Positions 25,717-33,652 of a stretch of 64,000 bases of DNA are shown here, piece after piece. Under the pieces are notes generated by a model, which had not been told where the DNA came from, searched no databases, and saw only the letters and a program-made list of their open reading frames with translations. Where the stretch lies: contig NZ_FNAI01000007.1 in the NCBI RefSeq assembly GCF_900101875.1, forward strand, positions 186,001 to 250,000, written 5' to 3'. Both the position numbers and the translations under genes were made by a program. Origin of the DNA: Mucilaginibacter pineti. Lineage in GTDB: Bacteria; Bacteroidota; Bacteroidia; Sphingobacteriales; Sphingobacteriaceae. How positions within the stretch are numbered: position 1 is the stretch's first letter; each line of letters starts with the position of its first letter.

Positions 25717-26889
25717 ATGAAGAAATTATTTTTTTATATAGCCGCCGTGCTGCCCGCAGCGGCATTTGCCCAAGGCTCAGATACTTTTACGTTGAACGGT
25801 AAAGTGGGTAATATAAATGCCCCCGCAAAGATTTACCTGATATATACACTTGGTTCAAACCGGGTGGTTGATTCGGCAGATGTTACCAATGGCGCATTTA
25901 GCTTTACGGGCGGTATTTTAAACCCGGTCAACGCTACACTGGCGGTAGATTATAAAGGCATAGGCCTTACCAAATATGCCGAGCAAACTTATCCGAACGG
26001 TCAGCCAGTAAAGGGTACCGATAATTTGAATTTTTTCCTTGAAAAGGGCACACTTACACTAACAGGTAAAGATTCTGTTTGTAATGCCCAGTTCACCGGA
26101 TCGGCCATAAACGACGATAATAAAAAATTGACCAAGCAACTGGAAGCCGTAAACGTAAAAGCACAAAGGCTAATGGCCGAGGCCAAAGCAGCTACCCCTG
26201 CCCAACAACAAACAGAAGCTTTTCAAAGCGGGATGCAGGCAAAGTATAAAGTCATCCAAAACGAGCAAAAAACAATCCTTAAAAGCTTTATAACATCAAA
26301 CCCTAACAGTTATTTAAGTTTGATAGCTCTGAGTTCAGTAAGCGGCCCTGCGCCTGATCCTGCCGAGATAGAGCCTTTGTACAATAGCTTGTCACAAACG
26401 CTTAAAGATTCTGAAGGTGGTAAAAACATCAGAAAATCATTAGATGCTTTGAAGGTTACGGCCATTGGTTCAATAGCTCCAGATTTTATTCAAAACGATG
26501 TGAACGGTACACCTGTTAAGCTTTCATCTTTCCGCGGTAAATATGTACTGCTGGATTTTTGGGCATCGTGGTGCGGCCCCTGTAGGCAGGAAAACCCCAA
26601 CGTTGTACGCAACTACAACAAATACAAAACCAAAAACTTTACCGTATTAGGGGTATCACTGGATAAACCCGATGGTAAAGCAGCCTGGCTGGCGGCTATT
26701 AAAACCGATGGCCTGGCATGGACACAAGTATCCGACCTGAAATTCTGGAGTAACGAGGCGGCGGCCCTATATTCGGTATCATCTATCCCACAAAATTACC
26801 TTATCGGTCCCGATGGAAAGATAGTTGCCAAAAACCTTCGTGGCGAAGATCTGGATGCTAAGTTGCAGGAGCTATTTGGAAAGATATAG
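25717..26889 (+). CDS. Exported TlpA/DUF4369 thiol-disulfide oxidoreductase (copy 1)
   Basis: A 390-residue protein with a signal peptide (cleavage after AAAFAQ, residue 19). The N-terminal DUF4369-like beta domain spans about 20-130, a helical linker about 130-245, and the TlpA thioredoxin domain about 250-390 with FWASWCGPCRQENPNVV. The CGPC motif suggests a reductase. Its downstream neighbour is a clear paralog with nearly the same active-site region and C-terminus. The two are close together (gap about 110 bases) and are a tandem duplication. It acts in the periplasm on unknown thiol proteins. Confidence 0.9.
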   Translation: MKKLFFYIAAVLPAAAFAQGSDTFTLNGKVGNINAPAKIYLIYTLGSNRVVDSADVTNGAFSFTGGILNPVNATLAVDYKGIGLTKYAEQTYPNGQPVKGTDNLNFFLEKGTLTLTGKDSVCNAQFTGSAINDDNKKLTKQLEAVNVKAQRLMAEAKAATPAQQQTEAFQSGMQAKYKVIQNEQKTILKSFITSNPNSYLSLIALSSVSGPAPDPAEIEPLYNSLSQTLKDSEGGKNIRKSLDALKVTAIGSIAPDFIQNDVNGTPVKLSSFRGKYVLLDFWASWCGPCRQENPNVVRNYNKYKTKNFTVLGVSLDKPDGKAAWLAAIKTDGLAWTQVSDLKFWSNEAAALYSVSSIPQNYLIGPDGKIVAKNLRGEDLDAKLQELFGKI

Positions 26890-27000
26890 TTTGATTAATT
26901 GAGTAGCATTGGGTTGAATAATTGAGTTTTCAACCTAAATCAAGTACCCAACGATCGATTTATAGCCAATTTCCCTATATTGCATTATAAATTATTATTG

Positions 27001-28134
27001 ATGAAAAAAATAGCTTTATTGGCAATAGCAGCATTACCTGCTTTTGCATTTGCACAGGAGGCAAAATATACCGTACAAGGTAAAATAGGCGAAAACAACG
27101 CGCCTGCTAAGGTTTACCTTGAATACCGCGCCAAAGGTAAAACCGTTATTGATTCGGCTGTATTAACCGGTGGCAAGTTCCATTTTGAAGGTGTTACAGA
27201 GGGCACAGCGCCTGTTAACGCTTATCTGTTATTCAACGCGAAAGGCAATGGTACTAACAATGCCGAAGATTATCGTGCTATTTATCTTGAAGCTGGCACT
27301 ATTAACATTACCACTGCCGATTTGCTGGCCAATGCAAAGGTAGATGGTCCGAAAACAAACCAGGAAAACGAGAAATATCAGCTTGCTCAAAAGCCAATAG
27401 CTGATGCGTATAAAGCTTTGGAAGCGAAGCAAAAGGCAGCAACGCCAGCGCAGCAGGCATCCCCTGAGTTTATTAAACAGTCAAAGGCTGATGAAAAAGC
27501 TATTGAAGACAAAAGCACTGCTATCGACAAAAAATTTATTCAGGATAATCCTAACTCATCCATCAGTCTGAACGCACTGGAATCATATGCTTACAGTGCC
27601 GATTATGTAGATATTGCACCCTTATATGCCGGACTATCGCCAGCTATAAAAGCAACCGAAGCTGGAATAAAATTTGGCGAGCGTTTACCTAAATTAAAAG
27701 CTGTAGCCTTGGGCGCAATTGCACCTGAATTTGCCGAAGCCGATACGGCAGGTAAAGAGGTTAGCCTGTCGTCATTCCGCGGTAAATACGTGTTGATTGA
27801 TTTTTGGGCTTCATGGTGCGGTCCCTGCAGACAGGAAAATCCTAACGTTGTAAAGGCTTTCAATCACTATAAAAATCAAAAATTCACCATTTTGGGTGTA
27901 TCGCTTGATCAGCCGAATGCAAAGGATAAATGGCTGGCTGCTATCCACAAGGATGGTCTTACCTGGAACCATGTATCTGATCTTAAATACTGGGATAGTA
28001 AAGCCGCTGGATTGTACGCTGTACGCGGCATCCCCCAAAACTTTCTTATAGATCCTAATGGTAAGATCGTTGGCAAAAACCTTCGCGGCGATGACCTGGA
28101 AGCAGCATTAGCCAAAATTTTTGGAAAAATATAA
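27001..28134 (+). CDS. Exported TlpA/DUF4369 thiol-disulfide oxidoreductase (copy 2)
   Basis: A 377-residue paralog of the preceding gene with the same domain order: signal peptide ending AFAFAQ, DUF4369-like domain, linker and TlpA domain with WCGPC. The last 110 residues are close to those of copy 1, including GIPQNFLI with the cis-proline and the C-terminal FGKI. The N-terminal domain has diverged more, which hints at different partners. The Met at MKKIALLA is chosen because it gives a standard signal peptide. A composite palindrome and terminator follow. Confidence 0.9.
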   Translation: MKKIALLAIAALPAFAFAQEAKYTVQGKIGENNAPAKVYLEYRAKGKTVIDSAVLTGGKFHFEGVTEGTAPVNAYLLFNAKGNGTNNAEDYRAIYLEAGTINITTADLLANAKVDGPKTNQENEKYQLAQKPIADAYKALEAKQKAATPAQQASPEFIKQSKADEKAIEDKSTAIDKKFIQDNPNSSISLNALESYAYSADYVDIAPLYAGLSPAIKATEAGIKFGERLPKLKAVALGAIAPEFAEADTAGKEVSLSSFRGKYVLIDFWASWCGPCRQENPNVVKAFNHYKNQKFTILGVSLDQPNAKDKWLAAIHKDGLTWNHVSDLKYWDSKAAGLYAVRGIPQNFLIDPNGKIVGKNLRGDDLEAALAKIFGKI

Positions 28135-28138
28135 TATT

Positions 28139-28294
28139 GGTCATTTCGCTGCGCTGTCATTAAGTCATTTGCTTCGCAGTCATTAGTCCTTAAATATAAA
28201 GGGTGGATAAGTTTAACTTATCCACCCTTTTCTTTTTTTTCTAAAACAATGACCTAATGACAACGCAGTGAAATGACAGCGCAGCGAAATGACC
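28139..28294. repeat. 156-base composite palindrome (word GTCATT) around a terminator
   Basis: The outer arms 28139-28161 and 28272-28294 are a perfect 23-base inverted repeat built from GTCATT and CGCTGCG words. Further inverted GTCATT/AATGAC words lie inside each arm. The centre is the terminator at 28198-28238. The element exactly fills the gap between the convergent genes tlpA copy 2 and purD; its right arm ends one base before the purD stop codon. Confidence 0.75.
28198..28238. terminator. Bidirectional terminator between tlpA copy 2 and purD
   Basis: GGGTGGATAAGTT and AACTTATCCACCC are a perfect 13-bp palindrome with one central base, extended by AAA and TTT outside. A long pyrimidine-rich tract follows on the + strand. 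It serves both convergent genes. Confidence 0.8.
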
Positions 28295-29569
28295 CTAAAG
28301 TAAGTCGAACCCTATATCTTTCCTGAAATACATACCGTCATAATAAATGCGGCTTGCATCGGCGGTAGCTTGTTGCAGTGCGGTAAACATATCGTTTTGC
28401 AGGGTGGTTATAGCCAAAACACGACCACCGGTGCTGATCACACCGTCCTCCTGGGTGCTGGTGCCCGCGTGGAAAACTATAGAATCGCGCACGTTTTCGG
28501 TGCCGGTTATTACTTTGTTTTTAAGGTATTCGCCTGGGTAACCACCTGCAACCATTACTACAGTTGCGGCTGTTTTGGGCGATATAATAAGTTCCTTTTC
28601 GTTCAGGTTACCTTCGGCTACGCCCTGCAGCAGATCAACAAAATCACTGTCGATACGGCGCATAACGCTTTCTGTTTCAGGGTCGCCCATGCGGCAGTTG
28701 TATTCAATAACCCAAGGCTCGCCCTCGCTGTTCATTAAGCCAATGAAGATGAAGCCTTTATAGGGGATATTATCCTTTTTTAAACCCTCTACCGTAGGGA
28801 TAATCACCTTTTCCTCCACCTTTTTCATATAGCCCGCATCCGCAAACGGTACCGGCGAAACAGAGCCCATACCGCCTGTATTCAGGCCGGTATCACCTTC
28901 GCCAATACGTTTATAGTCCTTGGCTTCGGGGAGTATTTTATAGTTGGTACCATCGGTCATTACAAATACCGATAGTTCAATACCTTGTAAAAATTGCTCA
29001 ACCACCACGCGCGAGCTGGCCTCGCCAAATTTGGCTTCGGCAAGCATTTGGGTAAGTTCAAGCTGTGCCTCTTCCAGGGTAAGGCAAATGAGTACGCCCT
29101 TGCCTGCGGCAAGTCCATCGGCTTTTAGCACTACGGGTAAACCGGCGGTTGCAAGGTAGGTAAGTCCCTCTTGCAGAGTGTCTTTCGTGAATGTTTTATA
29201 TGCAGCAGTGGGGATATTATGCTTCTCCATAAACTGCTTGCTGAAATCCTTACTGCCTTCTAACTGCGCGGCATGTTGCTGCGGACCTACAACCGGCACG
29301 CCTTTCAACTGCTCATCGGCCAGGAAAAAATCATGGATGCCCTTTACCAGCGGCTCCTCGGGGCCAACAAGTACCAGGTCAATCTTCTCGCTGATTACCA
29401 ATTGTTTAATGCCCTCAAAATCGGTAACTTTTAGGTTAACGTTGGTGCCATACTGGTGCGTGCCGGCATTACCGGGAGCAATAAAAAGCTTTTCGCATTT
29501 GGGGCTTTGGGCAATTTTCCAGGCGAAGGCACTTTCCCTTCCGCCCGAACCAAGGATCAGGATATTCAT
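28295..29569 (-). CDS. purD: Phosphoribosylamine--glycine ligase
   Basis: A 424-residue ATP-grasp enzyme of purine synthesis. It makes glycinamide ribonucleotide from phosphoribosylamine, glycine and ATP. The N-terminal GSGGRESAFAW is the GARS signature. VGPEEPLVKG and VLKADGLAAGKGV (the ATP-grasp glycine loop) follow, then NCRMGDPETE with metal ligands. Length is normal. Other pur genes are absent, so it is transcribed alone, from a TAnnTTTG box only 5 bases upstream of the ATG. The helically phased CGTCA array lies 98-180 bases upstream of the start and could be its control region. Confidence 0.96.
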   Translation of the reverse strand: MNILILGSGGRESAFAWKIAQSPKCEKLFIAPGNAGTHQYGTNVNLKVTDFEGIKQLVISEKIDLVLVGPEEPLVKGIHDFFLADEQLKGVPVVGPQQHAAQLEGSKDFSKQFMEKHNIPTAAYKTFTKDTLQEGLTYLATAGLPVVLKADGLAAGKGVLICLTLEEAQLELTQMLAEAKFGEASSRVVVEQFLQGIELSVFVMTDGTNYKILPEAKDYKRIGEGDTGLNTGGMGSVSPVPFADAGYMKKVEEKVIIPTVEGLKKDNIPYKGFIFIGLMNSEGEPWVIEYNCRMGDPETESVMRRIDSDFVDLLQGVAEGNLNEKELIISPKTAATVVMVAGGYPGEYLKNKVITGTENVRDSIVFHAGTSTQEDGVISTGGRVLAITTLQNDMFTALQQATADASRIYYDGMYFRKDIGFDLL

Positions 29570-29574
29570 GGCGA

Positions 29575-29582
29575 CAAAGATA
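29575..29582 (-). promoter_or_regulatory. Candidate -7 box for purD
   Basis: On the minus strand TATCTTTG matches TAnnTTTG. It is only 5 bases from the purD ATG, so a transcript starting from it would be leaderless or nearly so. No -33 element was recognised. Confidence 0.35.
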
Positions 29583-29666
29583 GCTTTTTTGCTCTTTTGT
29601 TTTTGCGATGAAAAAAGGAGTTTTAACTGTGCGTTTTATATTGGTATAAAATCCATATTCACATTT

Positions 29667-29748
29667 CGTCAGTATGCCGTCAATGGGCGTCAGTAGTGCG
29701 TCAGCAAGCGTCAGTGTGTCGTCAGTCGGCGTCAGTGATGCGTCAGTA
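29667..29748. repeat. Helically phased array of eight CGTCA words
   Basis: The word CGTCA begins at 29667, 29678, 29688, 29699, 29709, 29720, 29730 and 29741. The spacings are 11,10,11,10,11,10,11, so the repeat unit is 21 bp with two half-units, matching two turns of B-DNA. Seven of the eight words continue as CGTCAG; the second is CGTCAA. A reading frame through it encodes a Val/Ser-rich heptad peptide without a credible start, so a DNA-level role is more likely. It lies between the divergent genes purD and the SMI1-like gene. Confidence 0.8.
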
Positions 29749-29833
29749 GATTTTGGGGCTTTTTTTGAAGTTTATTTAATATGAGGGGTTAATATCCTTC
29801 CAGAAATTCATCGATCTTGTTCATCCTCCTGCG

Positions 29834-29860
29834 CTCTTTACAAAACAAGCGCAAGGTGAT
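29834..29860 (+). repeat. Flanking repeat, copy 1 (CTCTTTAC...GCAAGGTG)
   Basis: This 27-base word is similar to the one at 31224-31249, downstream of the SMI1/KNR4-like gene, with one gap and three substitutions. It is inverted relative to the copy at 31148-31170. The rest of the gap between purD and the SMI1-like gene, apart from the phased array, shows nothing else. Confidence 0.55.
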
Positions 29861-29946
29861 GATAACCAACATACGGTCGGATTATAACTAAAGCCTCTTG
29901 GTACTATCGGTTGCAAGGGTTATATTGCTTACCGTATTCATTATAT

Positions 29947-31146
29947 ATGTTGATAACCGATACCATTCACACACTCCAAAACTTACCTCATAACGGTTTA
30001 ACCCTGCACATGGGGGCAAAGGCCGGCCTTATAAGTGAATGTGAGGCTACATACGGCATAACATTACCTGATGATTTTAAGGCATTTTATAGTTTTAGCG
30101 ATGGACTTGAAGTTGATGAAGATATATTTAATATAATACCTCTTACAGAAATTATAGAAAACAAAGACCGACGCAAAAAAGCCCCTCTGTACATTGCCGA
30201 GTACATGATATACATTGACATGTGGCAATTGGAAATAAACCCGGATGATTGCAACGATTATAAAATTATTATTGAGGCCAACGGTAATAAGCTGGTACTC
30301 ACTAATTCCCTGTCTGAATTTATCGATCGGGTTTTAAAAGGGAACGTGTTTGAACCTGGTGGTTTGTATGACTGGCAGTTAGAAGTTGAAAAACAGCCAA
30401 TTTATTCTACAAAACCAAGTACAGCCAAATATATATTAACGGTTTTTTATTACGCGCTCAGGTATGGGCTGATCTCAAGAAAAGAAGTTGTTGAATGGTC
30501 CGACCAGATCATTCAACATGAAAATGAGCCGGAAAGTTTTTTTATAGATCTGTCATTGAGTCATGATAAAAATGAATTGATAAGTTGGCTTAATTCTGTT
30601 CGTGTAGAAGAAGATAGTACTGTAGCAAGAGCTATTTTAGGGTTATTGTATCACCGGCTGTCGGCGGGCATTATTACTACTGCTGAGGCTATCACTGTGA
30701 TAGAAAAGCATGGTTTTTCAGATCGTTTAACCAATACTGAACACAAGTATATAGATGATTTCGCTGATAAAGCCTGGCTTGATACCTCTGCGATCGATGA
30801 TATCGGATTAATACAGAAAGTGTGGGATTTTCTTGCACATTATAAAGAATTTGAAATTGCGAATTATAAGCACTGGTATGGTTTTAGTGTTGGTATTAGC
30901 TATAAATTTGAAGGCAGTGAGAAAAAATCAACATCCGAATATCCTACTCATAAAAATAAGCCTAAAATAAAATTATGGATGGCAGATGCCGTGTTTTATA
31001 CATTATTTGCAGTCTCGTTTATTATAACGTTAACAACTTATAATGAGGAAAAGCATCACGTATGGATCTTCCTGATTTGTTATTTACTGTTTAAAAGCAG
31101 GAAGTGGTTCGTGAAAAAGTTGACCGGAGTAGCGGTGAGATATTAG
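29947..31146 (+). CDS. SMI1/KNR4 (SUKH) domain protein with C-terminal membrane helix
   Basis: A 399-residue protein. Residues 1-130 carry a SUKH fold: CEATYGITLPDDFKAFYSF, then SDGLEVDEDIFNIIPLTEI, the typical E..yg..LP.d...fy...G pattern. The middle is helical and unrecognised. A membrane helix lies near residues 348-370 (FYTLFAVSFIITL), followed by a basic tail. SUKH proteins are often immunity proteins of contact-dependent toxins, but some are housekeeping. No toxin gene is adjacent. The ATG at MLITDT is preferred over an upstream TTG. The gene is bracketed by related 23-27 base repeats and has lower G+C than its neighbours. Confidence 0.75.
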   Translation: MLITDTIHTLQNLPHNGLTLHMGAKAGLISECEATYGITLPDDFKAFYSFSDGLEVDEDIFNIIPLTEIIENKDRRKKAPLYIAEYMIYIDMWQLEINPDDCNDYKIIIEANGNKLVLTNSLSEFIDRVLKGNVFEPGGLYDWQLEVEKQPIYSTKPSTAKYILTVFYYALRYGLISRKEVVEWSDQIIQHENEPESFFIDLSLSHDKNELISWLNSVRVEEDSTVARAILGLLYHRLSAGIITTAEAITVIEKHGFSDRLTNTEHKYIDDFADKAWLDTSAIDDIGLIQKVWDFLAHYKEFEIANYKHWYGFSVGISYKFEGSEKKSTSEYPTHKNKPKIKLWMADAVFYTLFAVSFIITLTTYNEEKHHVWIFLICYLLFKSRKWFVKKLTGVAVRY

Positions 31147-31147
31147 T

Positions 31148-31249
31148 ACTTGCGCTCGTTTGTAAAGAGTACTTAAAATTCTCCTGCTTTTTTCGTGATA
31201 CAATGGCGTGACTGTGTTAAGCACTCTTTACAAACGAGTGCAAGGTGAA
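31148..31249. repeat. Inverted pair of flanking repeats, copies 2 and 3
   Basis: The copy at 31148-31170 and the copy at 31224-31249 pair in inverted orientation at about 21 of 23 positions, with a 53-base loop. The second is a near-direct repeat of the word at 29834-29860 on the other side of the SMI1-like gene. The pair begins just after the stop codon. Confidence 0.65.
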
Positions 31250-31257
31250 TGGATATC

Positions 31258-31395
31258 GGCGATTACTCACCCCGGCTACGCTTCGCTGGCCGCCCCTCTC
31301 TCTTCAGCTTCGCTGGAAAGAGGGTAAGAACATTTTTTATCTTTTCTCTAATCTTAATAATCTCAAACATTGCCTGCTCCCTTTGCGGCCCGCCA
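31258..31395 (+). repeat. Dispersed element, partial copy A
   Basis: It shares with 33420-33601 the block CGATTACTCACCCC, a CTTCGCTGG..CCCCTCTC block, TTCAGCTTCGCTGGAAAGAGGG, and the central TTTTTTATCTTTTCTCT. The right half is diverged, leaving only a short inverted arm. The copies flank the DUF3472-ricin gene on both sides. Confidence 0.65.
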
Positions 31396-31440
31396 CAGAA
31401 AGGCACTCGTGCGAAGTGATGATGGAAATCCCCCCAAAAC

Positions 31441-31470
31441 AAAAGAGCAACCCTTTCGGGCTGCTCTTTT
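31441..31470. terminator. Bidirectional terminator between SMI1-like and DUF3472 genes
   Basis: AAAAGAGCAACCC and GGGCTGCTCTTTT form a 13-bp stem with one mismatch around TTTC. The A-run and T-run on the outer sides make it usable for both convergent transcripts. Confidence 0.85.
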
Positions 31471-31491
31471 CACCAATTAATTAAATATAAA

Positions 31492-33144
31492 CTATTGCGC
31501 TTCCAGCGTCCACTGTTGGTTAGGGGAGCCGGTTGTGCCTGATAGTGCGTAAAGGATAAGACGGGTGCCGTCGGCGGTGCTGCTGGCCGGGTCGTCTATG
31601 ATATAGTGGTTTGATAGGTTGCTTTGGATGTTGTATTTACCGCTGCCTATGGAGAGCAGGTTCCATTGCTGGTTGGTGCCATTGGTAACGGTGTACTGTA
31701 TAAGGTTAACGCCGGATGTTTGGATGCTGCCCGATACATCAATGGCTTTAGTGCTGTTGCGGTTTACCAGTACGGTTGCCCCGGCCTGGCTGCTTAGTTG
31801 CCATTGCTGCGCATAGCTGGTGCTGCTGGTGCTTTGCACTATATAGGCGCTGTTAGCTGTGCTGGTGCCCTCAATGGCAAGGTACAGGCCGCTGTAAACG
31901 TTTTTAATTTTATACCATGTACTACTGCTGGTAACAGTAAATGCCGAAGTTATAGCTGTGGCTACATGGTTAAATATATCGGTAATGGTTACACGGGCCG
32001 TATAGTTACCTGCGGCAAGGGTGGCAGTAATGGCGGCCGACCGTTTTTCTGGCAGCACCTGATCCACAGTTTGCACTACGGTACCGGCCGAGTTCAGGAT
32101 CTCCACCTTTGATGATAGCTGCGGACTTTTAGTAGCATCGGTGATCCAACTTACGTTGATTGTGCCAGCCGTGTAATTTGCTGTAACGGCTGATACCGCG
32201 CCTGTGGTAAGTGTTGGCGCAGTGCCCTGGTTGGTTTGCACGGGCAGGCTGAGTGTACGGCCGGTACCAAAACCCGCTGATGGCGTAGTGCTGCCGCCAT
32301 GCTGCATAAAGTAAGCATCTTCGGTGGCGTCATAACCGGAGTTAAATGCCAGGTCGTACGCGCCGTTGCGGGCCTCGTCGCCAGCATTTGCGCTAAAATT
32401 ACGACTGGTGTGTTTTTCCCAAACGTTGCTGGTGTTCAGGCTCCAGCAATCTTTAAAAAATGCTTTGCGTACAAAGCTGCCGTCCCAGGCGGTATTGCTG
32501 CCGTCCCAGTTTTCCAGGAAAGCGTCATCACCAGATCCCAGGAAGTTGGTACGCGTGGGTATGGCCAGCGTTGTGGTATGGAACCAGGTGCCGGTGCTTA
32601 TGTTTTGTATAAAGGTGGCAATAAACAGCTCACCGTTATATTTCCATGCACGCAGGGCAATATTATACCAGGTATTGAGGCTCCACTGGTAAGGGTTAAT
32701 AGTTTTCGAACCATCACCCTCGCCGCCAAACCTGCTGGTAACGGTGGTTGGTGCAGCATAGGCTACCCGGGATAAAATGCCCCCGGCGGTATTAGGGTCC
32801 CACAAGGAGGAGATCAATATATTCGGTGTGCCGAAGGAGTTATCAGGTGTTTGCTGTAAACCCGCATAACCGCCGTCGTACCCATGAACCTCAAAAAATT
32901 CGGTATTGGCAGATTGCGTGATTTTTACCTTCTGAATTTTGGCAATACCATCCGAAGGAAAATAGAAGGTAAGGTGCTCAGACGGGGCCGCGTTACTGGT
33001 AGATGCTACTACTTGTTTACGGGCGTTGACTTTTACTGTTTTTTCGGCACTATCTATCTGTGCTGTTTTGGAGCACGACATTAAACCGAATAACAGGGTG
33101 ATCACAAACATTTTAGCGAGTGTTTTTAGGTTTGATTTTTGCAT
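31492..33144 (-). CDS. DUF3472 lipoprotein with ricin-type beta-trefoil lectin domain
   Basis: A 550-residue surface or periplasmic lipoprotein: the signal ends LMSC with Cys24 as anchor. Residues about 60-295 match DUF3472, a jelly-roll-like domain seen in Bacteroidetes carbohydrate loci (FEVHGYDGG, SSLWDP, GEGDGSKT, WSLNTWYNIALRAW, KDCWSLN). Residues about 305-400 look like an Ig/fibronectin-like domain (INVSWITDATKSPQLSSKVEI). Residues 405-550 are a ricin B lectin with three QQW units (AQQWQLSS, NQQWNLLS, NQQWTLEA). A role in binding a polysaccharide is likely. The gene stands alone, with no SusC/D pair nearby. Confidence 0.85.
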   Translation of the reverse strand: MQKSNLKTLAKMFVITLLFGLMSCSKTAQIDSAEKTVKVNARKQVVASTSNAAPSEHLTFYFPSDGIAKIQKVKITQSANTEFFEVHGYDGGYAGLQQTPDNSFGTPNILISSLWDPNTAGGILSRVAYAAPTTVTSRFGGEGDGSKTINPYQWSLNTWYNIALRAWKYNGELFIATFIQNISTGTWFHTTTLAIPTRTNFLGSGDDAFLENWDGSNTAWDGSFVRKAFFKDCWSLNTSNVWEKHTSRNFSANAGDEARNGAYDLAFNSGYDATEDAYFMQHGGSTTPSAGFGTGRTLSLPVQTNQGTAPTLTTGAVSAVTANYTAGTINVSWITDATKSPQLSSKVEILNSAGTVVQTVDQVLPEKRSAAITATLAAGNYTARVTITDIFNHVATAITSAFTVTSSSTWYKIKNVYSGLYLAIEGTSTANSAYIVQSTSSTSYAQQWQLSSQAGATVLVNRNSTKAIDVSGSIQTSGVNLIQYTVTNGTNQQWNLLSIGSGKYNIQSNLSNHYIIDDPASSTADGTRLILYALSGTTGSPNQQWTLEAQ

Positions 33145-33354
33145 TTTACGATTTTTTAGCGGTTATGTTTAATAGTTGAGTTCAGCAGGCATCAAGAATG
33201 GTTTTCTGTATCAGCACCGGCACATCTAAAAAATTATCGGGTTTAAAATGCTTTATTTTAAGCCCGGGTATATAAAACCGCTCTCGTCGTTTTTATATAA
33301 ATTTACATGACCTGGGGTTAATTATTATGAAAATTACTACGCAAACGTTTGTGT
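33145..33354. other. Upstream gap of the DUF3472 gene
   Basis: A/T-rich, without a gene or strong repeat. A short palindrome-like TTAAAATGCTTTATTTTAA near 33241 is the only structure I could see. It presumably holds the promoter of the lipoprotein gene. Confidence 0.3.
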
Positions 33355-33399
33355 GGGGGAGGTGCGGGGATCGGGGTACGGGGTGCGGGGTGCGGGGGG
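33355..33399 (+). other. G-quadruplex motif with heptad spacing
   Basis: Six runs of at least four G start at 33355, 33366, 33373, 33380, 33387 and 33394. The last five are exactly 7 bases apart with 3-base loops (ATC, TAC, TGC, TGC). This is an ideal parallel G4 sequence in an otherwise moderately A/T-rich gap. It adjoins the repeat element that starts near 33420. Confidence 0.8.
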
Positions 33400-33419
33400 A
33401 GTAGTGGCTTTGTATGGTG

Positions 33420-33601
33420 GCGATTACTCACCCCGCCGGCACTTCGTGCGACGCCCCTCTCTTCAGCTTCGCTGGAAAGAGGGTGGAGGATATTTTTTAT
33501 CTTTTCTCTACTTTTGATACTTATCAAATCCTGCAATCCCCTCTTTCCGCCGAAGGCGAAGAGAGGGTGACCAAGCGTAGCGATGGTCGGGTGAGTTGTA
33601 G
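33420..33601 (+). repeat. Dispersed element, full copy B, with nested inverted repeats
   Basis: The inner arms at about 33455-33483 and 33539-33567 pair at about 25 of 29 positions (CCCTCTCTTC..TTCG..GGAAAGAGGG). An outer pairing of ACTCACCC with GGGTGAG lies outside these. The centre contains TTTTTTATCTTTTCTCT, also found in the partial copy at 31258-31395. Confidence 0.7.
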
Positions 33602-33652
33602 CCTTGGTTAGTTTACATCATAGGAGGAAATTGTCGCAATTGGGTTCACTAA

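Noticed and set aside
29667..29748. CRISPR array
   Set aside because: Units of 10-11 bases without spacers of proper length and no cas genes.
29674..29784. Open frame through the CGTCA array giving a Val/Ser-rich 36-residue peptide
   Set aside because: Low-complexity heptads produced by the 21-bp repeat, no supported start or family; a DNA-level repeat explains it better.
29789..29872. Minus-strand 27-codon frame (MLVIITLRLFCKERR... ending FLEGY)
   Set aside because: It looks peptide-like and has an AGGAGG word before an internal ATG, but it is too short and overlaps the repeated word at 29834-29860.
31245..31484. 79-codon frame downstream of the SMI1-like gene
   Set aside because: Runs through the repeat element and terminator; composition is that of translated repeat.
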